Positions 29,167-38,509 of a stretch of 64,000 bases of DNA are shown piece after piece; the stretch's first letter is position 1; every line of letters begins with the position of its first letter. This DNA comes from Gemmatimonadota bacterium. Its GTDB lineage: Bacteria; Gemmatimonadota; Gemmatimonadetes; Longimicrobiales; Gaopeijiaceae. The notes beneath the pieces are model-generated. The model saw only the letters and a list, made by a program, of their open reading frames with translations, did no database searches and was not told where the DNA came from. Location of the stretch: assembly GCA_030827315.1 (NCBI GenBank), contig JAURER010000001.1, positions 62,001-126,000 of the forward strand, read 5' to 3'. A program made the position numbers and the translations under genes.

Positions 29167-30774
29167 CCCGGTGGAACGGGGCTCGTCGAGCGATGCGACG
29201 GTCCGCACCCGCAACGACGGGTCGAGCGCCACGGTCGCGGGCTCGGCCCAGTCCCACTGAGGAGGCAGCCCGAGGTCGTCGGCGATGCACCCGTAGGTCG
29301 TCTCGGCGCTGAGCATCACGCCCGGCACGCCCGCCCCGGGGTGGGTGCCCGCACCGACCAGGTACAGGCCCTCGACGTCCTCGCTGCGGTTCCGGGGCCG
29401 GAACCAAGCGGTCTGGAACAGCTTCGGCTCGATGGCGAAGGCATTGCCCAGTGTGGCATTGAGATCGGACGCGAAGTCATCAGGTGTAAAGATATGCAGG
29501 ACTTCGGTTTGTGCTCTCAAGTCATCGAGCCCCCACGCCTCCAGGTAGTCGATGATCCGGTCCGCGAACGCCGGTCCCTCGGTCGACCAGTCGATCCCGG
29601 AACGGTTGTTCGCGACGGGTACCAGTACGTACATGCTCTCGCAGCCAGGAGGCGCCATTTCGGGGTCGGTGCGCGTCGGTGCGTGCAGGTACATCGAGAA
29701 GTCGTCGGGAAGAATCTTCCGGTCGAAGATGTCCGTCAGCAGGCCCTCGTAGCGCTCGGTCAGGATGAGGGTGTGGTGCTCGAGCTGAGGGTACTGACGC
29801 TTCGTGCCGATGTAGAGCAGGACGCAGCTCATGGCCCAGTCCTGGCGATCGAGCTTGCGATCGTTCCAGTGCCGACGGTGCTTCGCGTCGACGAGATGCC
29901 GGTAGGTGTGACCAGGGTCCGCGTTGCTCACGACGAGGTCCGCCCGATACTCGGTTCCACCGGCGCGCACGCCGACGGCCTTTCCGCCCTCCACGAGGAC
30001 GCGCTCGACTTCGGCCGCCGTCTCGATCACGCCACCGAGCTCCTCGAAGAGTCGACCCATCGCCCTGACCACGGAGTACATCCCGCCCCGGGTGAACCAC
30101 ACGCCGCCCTCTCGCTCGAGGTACGGGATCATGAGGTAGATCGACGGGGTGCGGAACGGGTTTCCACCGACGAACAGCGGGTGAAACGAGAAGATGAACC
30201 TGTGACGGAAGTCCCTGAAGAACCGGTTCACGAACATCGTCACCGGCAGGAACGCCTTCAAGCGAAAGATGGTGGGCATGAAGCGCAGCATCGACGCGAG
30301 CGTGTCGAAGGGCTTCGACCCGAGGCGATCCGCGATGATGGCGTCGTAGATGGGACGGGTCCTGTCGAGAAAGCTGTCGAGGTTGTCTGCGTCCTTCTCG
30401 TCGAATCGAGCCATCTGGGCCCGCATGCGCTCGAGGTCACCGACGTAGTCGATGTGGGTCCCGTCGTGGAAGTAGATCCGGTAGAACGGGTCCAGCGGCA
30501 CGAGATCGACGTAGTCGGTGAGGCGACGGCCTCCGGCGCGAAAGATCGAATCGATGATCTCGGGCGCCGTGATCAGACTCGGACCCATGTCGAAGGTGTA
30601 ACCCGAGTCCTCGAGCTGGTACGCCCGGCCTCCGATGCGGTCGCGCTTCTCGAGCAGCGTCACACGCAGGCCTGCGGCCTGGAGGCGGATGGCGATCGCG
30701 AGCCCGCCGAAGCCGCTCCCGATCACAACCGCGCGCCGGCTGTCCGCACCGGGGGTCTGCTTCGTCTCGCTCAT
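29137..30774 (-). CDS. crtI: Phytoene desaturase
   Basis: RRAVVIGSGFGGLAIAIRLQAAGLRVTLLEKRDRIGGRAYQLEDSGYTFDMGPSLIT; C-terminal LYLVGAGTHPGAGVPGVMLSAETT. Confidence 0.95.
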   Translation of the reverse strand: MSETKQTPGADSRRAVVIGSGFGGLAIAIRLQAAGLRVTLLEKRDRIGGRAYQLEDSGYTFDMGPSLITAPEIIDSIFRAGGRRLTDYVDLVPLDPFYRIYFHDGTHIDYVGDLERMRAQMARFDEKDADNLDSFLDRTRPIYDAIIADRLGSKPFDTLASMLRFMPTIFRLKAFLPVTMFVNRFFRDFRHRFIFSFHPLFVGGNPFRTPSIYLMIPYLEREGGVWFTRGGMYSVVRAMGRLFEELGGVIETAAEVERVLVEGGKAVGVRAGGTEYRADLVVSNADPGHTYRHLVDAKHRRHWNDRKLDRQDWAMSCVLLYIGTKRQYPQLEHHTLILTERYEGLLTDIFDRKILPDDFSMYLHAPTRTDPEMAPPGCESMYVLVPVANNRSGIDWSTEGPAFADRIIDYLEAWGLDDLRAQTEVLHIFTPDDFASDLNATLGNAFAIEPKLFQTAWFRPRNRSEDVEGLYLVGAGTHPGAGVPGVMLSAETTYGCIADDLGLPPQWDWAEPATVALDPSLRVRTVASLDEPRSTGSLHAAELES

Positions 30775-30790
30775 CGGCGGAGTGCTCTCC

Positions 30791-32734
30791 TCAGGAGGGG
30801 CGTCGGGCGTCGAGCAGACCGAAGCCAGCCAGCAAAACCTTTCGCGCCGTCGACGTGTGCGCGCGTCGGGTGAGATTGTCGAAGTCGTTCCTTCGGATCT
30901 CGCGGTGGATGCCCCGGTAGGCGGCGGCAGCAGCGGCGACCGGACGGCGGAAGAAGGGGGGGAGGGCACGGATGCCGGGCCATGCCACCTCGTAGTGCGC
31001 GTCCGCCCGTGCCAGAAGCTCCCCGAGGGCCGACCGGTATGCCTCCGAGACGGGATGCTCCTGCCGAACCATCTCCCCGATCTGCCGCGGCGTGAGCCCG
31101 TGTCCGGCCAGCAGCTCCTCCGGAAGGTATAGCCGGCCGCGCTGCCAGTCCTCGCCGACGTCCCGCGCGATGTTGGTGAGCTGCATCCCGTGCCCGAGTG
31201 CGTGCGCGCGTTCGAGCAGATCAGGGTCGTGGAGACCGAAGAGCTGGGTCATCCAGCCACCTACGGCCCCGGCGACCCCGAAGGTGTAGCGTTCCAGCTC
31301 GTTCCAGCTGACATAGCGCCGGGGCTCGAGGTCCATCGCGATTCCGTCCAGAAGTGCCCGCGGGTACAGCTCGGACACCCCCCTGGCACGGGCTTCGGGC
31401 ATGACGGAATCGAGCAACGGGATGCCGGTCTCCGCGCCGCCGTACGCCGCGAGGCTGAGCGTTCTCCACGCCTGCAGCCGCAGCGCGAGCATGTCGGGTT
31501 CCGGGTGACCCTCCGGGTCGTCCACCAGGTCGTCGCTGAAGCGGCAGTAGGCGTAGAGCCCGGCCACCAGGCCCGCTTCCCTCGGCGGAAAGAGCCGAGC
31601 GGCAAGGTGAAAGGTGCGGGCGTGCTCGCCGAAGTATGCCGCCCACTCGCGCGGACCACCGAGGGCCTCCGCCTGCCGGCGGACGTCAGCCTCCGCCAGT
31701 GACAGCTCTCCGTGACCGCCCCCGACCGCCCGGAGATGCGGCATCGACCCGGCACCCGGAGTCGGCCCGGCGAATCCCAGCGCGACCTCCTCCGCGGTGA
31801 CGGCGCGGGCGGCCGCGTCGACGCACTGGGTCAGCAGTGCCCCGAGCGTGCGTTCGTCCGCGCCGGCGCGCACGGAGTGCACCAGCAGCTCGCGCTGGCG
31901 GTCTCCGAGGATCTCCAGCGCCGTGCGAGCTGCCGAGGGCCGGTCCCGCCGAGGGCCGAAGATCGCCTGGGTCAACTCGCCGGATTCGAGCCCGAAGGAC
32001 TCCACGCCGGCGAGCTCGAGCACCCAGCTCCACTTGCCCTGCCGATAGTCCTGGAGCGGGGGCTTGCCCGTGTCGGCCCGCGTGCAGTAGTCCAGGAGGT
32101 CGTCGATGCGCTGATACAGGCTGCCGAAGCTGCACCCGAGGCAGTGCCGGAGCTCCGTTTCGCCCAGACCGGCGACCGTGCCACCGAGGATCGCCGCGGC
32201 GCCGAACAGCTCGCCGGACTTCCCGAGGATGGCGGCTTCGTATTCGGGAAGCGTGAGGACGGTGCCCGCGGCCGCACCCTGGGCGATCTCGCCTGCGACG
32301 GTGCGTTCCACCGCTTCGGCGAAGAGCGTCAGGAACTCGAACGACCCCGTGGCCGCCGCGGCCCGGTACGAGGCCGTTAGGTAGTGATCACCGAGGACCA
32401 GCGCCTTGCCCAGGCCTTGTTCCGCGGCGACCGTCGGCCGACCGCGCCGCTCGGTGGCGGCGTCGAGCACGTCGTCGTGGAGCAGGGATGCCTCGTGGAC
32501 CATCTGGATGGCGAGCGCCCCCGTCCAGAATCTCTCGTCGAGATCGGCCCAGCGATCGGCCGGCACCATGGCGAGCGCAAAGAGGGGCCTCAGCAGCTTG
32601 CCTTCGGGGTGCGGTGTCGGAAGCCCGAGGGCGGCCATACGTTCCGCGGCCTGCGCGAGTCCCTCGCGCAGCAGTTTCTCGGCGGACGAGTCACGAGCGG
32701 GGAGGGCGGGACGCGTACGGCGCTCCGCGACCAT
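30791..32734 (-). CDS. Fusion protein: trans-polyprenyl diphosphate synthase (N) and phytoene synthase (C)
   Basis: One frame: LLHDDVLDAATERRGRPTV and YQRIDDLLDYC (prenyl synthase FARM/SARM), then YCRFSDDLVDDPEG and QLTNIARDVGEDWQRGRLYLP (CrtB motifs). Confidence 0.92.
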   Translation of the reverse strand: MVAERRTRPALPARDSSAEKLLREGLAQAAERMAALGLPTPHPEGKLLRPLFALAMVPADRWADLDERFWTGALAIQMVHEASLLHDDVLDAATERRGRPTVAAEQGLGKALVLGDHYLTASYRAAAATGSFEFLTLFAEAVERTVAGEIAQGAAAGTVLTLPEYEAAILGKSGELFGAAAILGGTVAGLGETELRHCLGCSFGSLYQRIDDLLDYCTRADTGKPPLQDYRQGKWSWVLELAGVESFGLESGELTQAIFGPRRDRPSAARTALEILGDRQRELLVHSVRAGADERTLGALLTQCVDAAARAVTAEEVALGFAGPTPGAGSMPHLRAVGGGHGELSLAEADVRRQAEALGGPREWAAYFGEHARTFHLAARLFPPREAGLVAGLYAYCRFSDDLVDDPEGHPEPDMLALRLQAWRTLSLAAYGGAETGIPLLDSVMPEARARGVSELYPRALLDGIAMDLEPRRYVSWNELERYTFGVAGAVGGWMTQLFGLHDPDLLERAHALGHGMQLTNIARDVGEDWQRGRLYLPEELLAGHGLTPRQIGEMVRQEHPVSEAYRSALGELLARADAHYEVAWPGIRALPPFFRRPVAAAAAAYRGIHREIRRNDFDNLTRRAHTSTARKVLLAGFGLLDARRPS

Positions 32735-32745
32735 GCCACCCGGGA

Positions 32746-33654
32746 TCACACGCGCACCGTTACGGCCTCGGGCGAACCCTCGGCCGCCGCGGCGTGGAGC
32801 CTGTCTGGCAACGAAGCCGGGGTGGCGACAACGGACCCGACGCCCGCCGCCCGGAGCTGCAGCACCAGACCGGTCGTCGCGCCCACCGCGACGAGCGTGG
32901 TGACGACTCCCATCCACGACCCCGCGGCGGCTAGCATGCCGATCGGCATCAGCAGGACGACCCCCCAGTACGTCAGCATCCACCTCACGGGAAGCCCGTC
33001 CAGCGCGCCTTCGCGCGCCAGGAACTCGATGGCGCCCATGAGCGCGAGGCCGGTGACGTACCAGCCGACGAGGTTCATCCAGGGCATGCCGTAGTACGGG
33101 CCCGTCTCTTCCCACCGCCAGTAGGACGTCAGTGAGCTCATGGCGGGGTCGAGGGCCAGGTCCCAGAGAACCAGACCGAAGGCCGCGAGCCCGATCCGGG
33201 CGATGCGGCTTCCTGGGAATGCGGCCCGCGCGATCACCCAGGACGGAAGGGCCATCAGGAACCAGCTCAGGGGAATGAGCGCGGGCACGCGCGGCCCGAC
33301 ACGGATGCCGAGCAGCGTCGTGTACGAGTAGCCGCCGAACGGGATCCCGTAGCCGGTGCCCAGGTGCTCGGAGGTGAAGCTGAGGGCGTACACGGCCACG
33401 AGCGCCGGAAGCCAGCGCAGGCCCGTCCGTGACACGAGCACGATGGCCAGCGCGGCGAAACACAGCAGGATGTGGAGCTGCGCGAAAAACCGGAACGAGA
33501 TCGCGAAGAACTCCGCAGCGTACGGGACTCCGACCAGATTCTGGGGCCTGAGGGCGAAGACCCCGTACCCGAGTAGCGCGATCACGGTGAAGGCCACGAG
33601 CACGACGAGGCCGGACGTTTCCAGGCGGGAGCCGGAAGAGGGACGGGGGGTCAT
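32746..33654 (-). CDS. Carotenoid biosynthesis membrane protein, CruF/DUF422 family
   Basis: Multi-TM; SEHLGTGYGIPFGGYSYTTLLGIRVG..VPALIPLSWFLMALPSW. Confidence 0.85.
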   Translation of the reverse strand: MTPRPSSGSRLETSGLVVLVAFTVIALLGYGVFALRPQNLVGVPYAAEFFAISFRFFAQLHILLCFAALAIVLVSRTGLRWLPALVAVYALSFTSEHLGTGYGIPFGGYSYTTLLGIRVGPRVPALIPLSWFLMALPSWVIARAAFPGSRIARIGLAAFGLVLWDLALDPAMSSLTSYWRWEETGPYYGMPWMNLVGWYVTGLALMGAIEFLAREGALDGLPVRWMLTYWGVVLLMPIGMLAAAGSWMGVVTTLVAVGATTGLVLQLRAAGVGSVVATPASLPDRLHAAAAEGSPEAVTVRV

Positions 33655-34682
33655 GGTGTTCCCTGAAGGGTTTCGAGGTCCCGCTCGAGGGCCTCGCGAA
33701 GACTCGCGCAGTCGTGATGGAACGTAACCGAGCGGAACGGCCGCTCCTCGATCCTGCCCTCGAGCGCGAGGGTGGTCGACCCGCCGAATGCGACGGAGAA
33801 CGGGCGGGCGTGATCATATCGAGCCGCCAGGGTCGATAGGCAGCGGGCGACGTCGCCGAGTGAGCCGCCGGGTGGGAGGGAGATGCAAACGAGGTCGGCC
33901 TCCCGGCTCATCTGAATGACCCCGAAATCTCCAATCGGCACGTCGGCGCCCGGGTAGAAGACCCGCCAACCCATGCGCTCGAGGAGCAGGCGGATGCACA
34001 GGGCGCCGACGGCGTGGTGGTTCCCCTCCGGGGTTCCGACCACGGCCACGGGCTGCCTCGGGCGCGAGGCCTCGGCGCCATACCTTGCGCGGGTGGCGGC
34101 CCGCTCCTGCTGCCACTCGCGGCGCAGCACCTGGAGGACCGCGGTGATCGCCTGCGTCACCATGTGCTCGTCGCCGACGCGCATGCGCCCCTTCTCCCAC
34201 TCCTCGCCGACTTCGGCGAGCAGGCCCCGGACCGCGTGGTCGCAGAAGTCGCAGAAGGAGATGAAGTCGGCACGGCCCAGGGCGAGATAGAGCTGTTCGA
34301 GCCGCTCGAAATCACCGCGGCGGGCCCACTGCAGGGCCAGGGCATGGAGCGGCCCGTAGGAGCTCCCGGTCGCGATGGCGTGGAAGGCGCTCCAGACGTG
34401 CGATTCGAAGGGATGAAACGGTGTGAGCACCGTGAGAATGCCGCGGTCTCGCGCGAAACCGGCGGCGTCGTCGACCCGGATCCGGCGGTGCCCGCCCGGG
34501 GTGAGCTCCGAGGGAAGGTCCCCCTCGTTGCACCATCGCTTCACCGTCGATGGGTGTACGGCGAAGAGGCTGGCGGCTTCGGTGCTCGTCAGTGTCGCCC
34601 GGGGCACGCGTCGCTCCGTGCGGTCTGGGTGCACGGGTCGCGTGGCCCGTTCGCGTCGGGTCGAGGTTCGATATGCGCTCAT
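33651..34682 (-). CDS. MerR-family B12-binding photoreceptor regulator (CarH/LitR-like)
   Basis: MerR HTH (TSTEAASLFAVHPSTVKRWCNEGDLPSELTPGGHRRI); Wx9EH (W-EKGRMRVGD-EH); cobalamin-domain NHHAVG; start could be 34733. Confidence 0.88.
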   Translation of the reverse strand: MSAYRTSTRRERATRPVHPDRTERRVPRATLTSTEAASLFAVHPSTVKRWCNEGDLPSELTPGGHRRIRVDDAAGFARDRGILTVLTPFHPFESHVWSAFHAIATGSSYGPLHALALQWARRGDFERLEQLYLALGRADFISFCDFCDHAVRGLLAEVGEEWEKGRMRVGDEHMVTQAITAVLQVLRREWQQERAATRARYGAEASRPRQPVAVVGTPEGNHHAVGALCIRLLLERMGWRVFYPGADVPIGDFGVIQMSREADLVCISLPPGGSLGDVARCLSTLAARYDHARPFSVAFGGSTTLALEGRIEERPFRSVTFHHDCASLREALERDLETLQGTP

Positions 34683-34684
34683 GG

Positions 34685-34699
34685 CGCTCACAGTGAGCG
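34685..34699. promoter_or_regulatory. 15-bp palindrome immediately 5' of the carH-like ORF
   Basis: CGCTCAC-A-GTGAGCG, 3 bp upstream of ATG 34682. Confidence 0.45.
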
Positions 34700-35157
34700 G
34701 TTCCGGATTCTGGCGCAACGCGGTACCCACCATGAATCGATCATTGGGTATCTCTTGAGCGGAATCCTTCGTCCGGGATGCGTGCCCCCTTGGCGGTCGA
34801 AGGCGGTCAAGGGCCGTTCTCCTACCGGCGGGCAGACGGCTCAGTTCGTACATGCATTCATGCGGCCTGGCGCGGGCGTACGGCCTCAAAGGGCAGACGA
34901 TACGTGGCGACCGGACTCAATGCTCCCGGGTGTGCGAAGCAGACGCGGCGCACGCCGACCGCGCGGGAACACCAGCCTCTGCGAGTGGCCAAGGATGGCG
35001 GACATCGGTACCGAGCCGGCTGATCGACGCGACCTCGCCGTGCATCCTTCCGTTCCGCCGCGCGCCGGCCCGGGTCGCGTCCGGGAGTCGGCGAGTTCGG
35101 CTCTCGTCGCGCGACCGGTGTGTGAACGGTTGCCGGAGCCGTATCATGTAGGCCTGC

Positions 35158-35241
35158 GCCGGGGTGGTGAAATCGGTAAACACAGGGGACTTAAAATCCC
35201 CCGCCTGAAAAGGCTTGCGGGTTCGAGCCCCGCCCCCGGCA
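35158..35241 (+). tRNA. tRNA-Leu (anticodon TAA)
   Basis: GCCGGGG/CCCCGGC acceptor, GGGGA-CTTAAAA-TCCCC anticodon arm, long variable arm, GGTTCGAGCC T arm. Confidence 0.95.
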
Positions 35242-35682
35242 CTGCAGTGGGACAACGAGTTACGGTGTTGAATTCGACGGGAGAGACTGCCTTCCATCGG
35301 CAGATTGTGCCGTAATTGTGCCGGGAAGCCCCGAAATCAACCGGTTCGGGGAAGTGGGGTCGTCGTTCCTGGCTTCGGACTTCGTGCATGTCATGCAGTC
35401 TCGCGAGCTTCTCGATCCGCCCCGCATCGCCGCTCCATCCGCCACCGCCCGGTCCCACCCTCCCCGCCCACCCGAGCATCGCGCGGGCCCTTGACCCCAT
35501 CCTGGCGTTACTGTCGCGTCGCGACGGCGTTTGGATTTCCGCTTCCACAGGCGTGGAAGCCGCGACTACATAGGCTCTGGTGCCGGACCGACATGCGACG
35601 CTGGTCAGCCACGGCGCTCTCATAAGCGAGGAGAGGCGGCAGGTCGGTCTCTGGTACCGCGTCCATTAAACCTGTACGTTCG

Positions 35683-38343
35683 GTGACAGGTATGGCCTTT
35701 GCCCCGTCCCGTCGCCTGCCACCAATGAGCAACGTTCCACGAAACTCCGCGAGGCCGTCCGGTCGGTCTGTGAAGCATTGGCTGATCACGCTGGTGATGG
35801 CACTCGTTTGTCCGCTGATCATCATTGAAGCGTGGTGGGGCGTGCGTGGCTTACAGGACGCGCGGAACGACGCGGCCTCCGTGGCTCTGCACATGGCGGA
35901 GGCGACCTCTGCTGGAATTGAGCGAGAGCTGGAACGGATCGAACAGTTGCTGGTGGCCATGGCGGGCGTGGTCTCGAGGGACGTCTTCTCCGAAGGCGTG
36001 GACCCTGCAGGATCCGGCTGGTGCCAACGCCGGGTCGCCCGAATCGTCGAGGTCTATCCACTCTTCGACAACGTGGTGTTGACAGGACCGGACGCATCGG
36101 TCCTCTGCGCCTACCTCGAGCTCGCCGACTCGCTGCCTCACGCGGCCCCACACTGGTGGGACGAGTTTCGGGTGCGGCCGAGGTTTCGTGTCGGCGACCC
36201 CCTTCAAAGCCCCTCGACCAACACGTGGGTCCTGCCCTTTGCTGTCCCTCTGACGTCGGCTTCGGGCGACTTTGGGGGAGCGCTCGTGGCGGAGATCGAA
36301 CTGATCGGGTTGTTCGGTGGCCTCGTCCAGCCGGAAGGATTCCTCGTGACCGTCGCTTCGTCCGATCGTGTAGTGATCGCACGATCCGACGACGCGAAAC
36401 GTCATATCGGGCGAAGGCTTCCTGCAATGACCGGCTCGGACGAGCCGCTGGGTGAGGGCCGGGCCTTCGCTTCTGGCCCCGACATAGGTGGTGTCGACCG
36501 CACCTGGGGTCAGGTGGAGCTACCCTCCGGATGGACGGTGTACGTGGGTCTCCCGGAGGCGGCCGTGCTTGTTCCGGCTTGGCGTGAATGGCTGGCGAAC
36601 CTCTCGATTACCCTCGGCGTCCTGGTGCCCGCCTTGCTCATCGCAGGGTACTTGATACGCCGTATCGACGGGTGGCGCGACGAAGCCGTCCAGGGCATCC
36701 GCCAGGCGTCGGCGGGGAAGACGATCCAGATTCCTTCGGGTGTTCCTTCGGAGCTGGTTGCGGTGTTCGATCAGTTGAACGAATCGGTCGAGGCACGGAA
36801 AAGCGAAGTCCGCGCACTGACGCTACGAGCGAATTTGTTCGATAGTGCGTCCGTCGGCATCTACACGTCGACCCCTGACGGGCGTTTCCTCGAGGTGAAT
36901 GCCGCGTTCGTGTCGATGATGGGGTATGACACTCCCCAGAATTTGATCGAAGCCGGCCCCGCGGCGCTCTATGGGGATTCCCGCGGGCGCGGCGAGGTCG
37001 TGGAGGAAGTCATGGCGTCGGGGGCCAAATCACCCGATCAGTTGAAAGGGGTGGAGGGCGAATATATGAGTTGGGTTCGGGCCGACGGGAGCTCCCTTAC
37101 GGTCCGCCTTTCTGGAGGGCCGGTGCGTGTGGCCGGCGACGATGGCGACGAGGTAGTTTTTCAAATGTTCGCGCAGGACGTCACGCAGGAGCGTGACAGG
37201 CAAGACGCGCTTCGTCGGAGTCAGAAGTTGGAGGCGATCGGTCGGTTGGCGGGCGGCATAGCCCACGACTTCAACAACCTGCTTACGGTAATCCGCGGGT
37301 ACCTGGAATTACTGGAAGATGAGGTCGGTGGCGATGGACCGCTCCCCAAGAGCCTCTCGGAGATCTCTAAAGCCACAGAGCGCGCGGCTTCGTTGACGCG
37401 TCGACTTCTGGTGTTCGGCGGGAGGTCAGGATCAGGCGCTGAAATAAGCGACTGTAACGAGGTCGTCATCGGACTGCAGGAACTTGCGGTCCCCTTGCTT
37501 CCAGCAAACGTGACGGTGAAGACCGAAATTGGCGAAGGTCCGTATCCCGTCGCAGTCGCTGCCGGCGACGTCGAACAGCTGCTCCTCAACCTGATGCTCA
37601 ACGCTCGAGACGCGATGCCCTTGGGGGGCACCATCTGGATCTCCACCAAGGCGGCACCAGGCAGAAGTGAGAACGAAGATGCGGTGTCCGGCGTGAAGTT
37701 GACGGTTACGGACAATGGGTCGGGGATGGAGCCGGCGATCGCCGGCCGGATCTTCGAGCCATTCTTCACGACGAAACCGATGGGGGTTGGCACCGGTCTT
37801 GGCTTGTCCACGGCGTACGGGCTCGTGAGCCGTGCCGGCGGCTCCATGCACGTTCAGTCCGCTGCCGGAAAGGGTACCACGATGGAAATCTGGCTGCCGC
37901 TGGCGGATTTGCCAGTTACGGTTGACGAGCCCACGCCTGAGGTCCCGATGGCAGGTGATGAGACGGTTCTCGTGGTGGAAGACGACGAACAGTTGAGAGA
38001 TTTTGTTGTTCGCGCTCTGTCAGGGTCGGGCTACCGCGTCCTGGCCGCTGCGAACGGACTGGCGGCGCTGGAACAGGTCCGCTCGGAGGCAGAGACCATC
38101 CATCTCGTCCTCTCAGACGTGGTGATGCCCGAGATGGGTGGAGTGGAGCTCGCGGAGCAACTCAAGAAGATCACTCCGCACACTCCCGTGTTGTTCATGA
38201 CAGGGTACGTCGAGGACCCGTTGGTCGTCGCCGAGCTCGAGCGGCGCGCGGATCGCGTTCTGTTCAAACCGTTTTCCGGGTCCGAGGTGTGCCGGTGGGT
38301 CCGTGGGGTGCTCGATCCGGAGGTGCGGAGGAGAGCCCGCTGA
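35683..38343 (+). CDS. Hybrid sensor histidine kinase (periplasmic Cache-like sensor, PAS, HisKA, HATPase, REC)
   Basis: IAHDFNNLLTVIRGYLELL; LLNLMLNARDAMP; GVGTGLGLSTAYGLV; VVEDDEQLRDFVVRAL..SDVVMPEMGG. Confidence 0.94.
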   Translation: MTGMAFAPSRRLPPMSNVPRNSARPSGRSVKHWLITLVMALVCPLIIIEAWWGVRGLQDARNDAASVALHMAEATSAGIERELERIEQLLVAMAGVVSRDVFSEGVDPAGSGWCQRRVARIVEVYPLFDNVVLTGPDASVLCAYLELADSLPHAAPHWWDEFRVRPRFRVGDPLQSPSTNTWVLPFAVPLTSASGDFGGALVAEIELIGLFGGLVQPEGFLVTVASSDRVVIARSDDAKRHIGRRLPAMTGSDEPLGEGRAFASGPDIGGVDRTWGQVELPSGWTVYVGLPEAAVLVPAWREWLANLSITLGVLVPALLIAGYLIRRIDGWRDEAVQGIRQASAGKTIQIPSGVPSELVAVFDQLNESVEARKSEVRALTLRANLFDSASVGIYTSTPDGRFLEVNAAFVSMMGYDTPQNLIEAGPAALYGDSRGRGEVVEEVMASGAKSPDQLKGVEGEYMSWVRADGSSLTVRLSGGPVRVAGDDGDEVVFQMFAQDVTQERDRQDALRRSQKLEAIGRLAGGIAHDFNNLLTVIRGYLELLEDEVGGDGPLPKSLSEISKATERAASLTRRLLVFGGRSGSGAEISDCNEVVIGLQELAVPLLPANVTVKTEIGEGPYPVAVAAGDVEQLLLNLMLNARDAMPLGGTIWISTKAAPGRSENEDAVSGVKLTVTDNGSGMEPAIAGRIFEPFFTTKPMGVGTGLGLSTAYGLVSRAGGSMHVQSAAGKGTTMEIWLPLADLPVTVDEPTPEVPMAGDETVLVVEDDEQLRDFVVRALSGSGYRVLAAANGLAALEQVRSEAETIHLVLSDVVMPEMGGVELAEQLKKITPHTPVLFMTGYVEDPLVVAELERRADRVLFKPFSGSEVCRWVRGVLDPEVRRRAR

Positions 38344-38509
38344 GATCGGGTCTTCCCCAAGCGTCGGGCGCGTCCCAACCCACGCAGGGCTCGGCCCCGA
38401 CGCGAGATGCGGGGTCGTGCCCGAGGCAAAGCGGCCCGTCCGCGGAAGGTCGGTGGGCACCTGTGATCCTTCGATTGCGCCAGCGCTACTTGTTGCCTCC
38501 CCTTGTCGT

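Noticed and set aside
32735-33817. Extension of the crt fusion ORF to 33817 (1008 aa)
   Set aside because: The extra N-terminal 361 codons overlap the in-frame CruF-like gene in another frame; homology to prenyl synthases begins near MVAERRTRPALP, so start 32734 was chosen.
35144-35623. 159-aa minus ORF over tRNA-Leu as an integrase gene
   Set aside because: Reads antisense through the tRNA and lacks the R-H-R-Y catalytic motifs; at most a weak hint of an old integration site.
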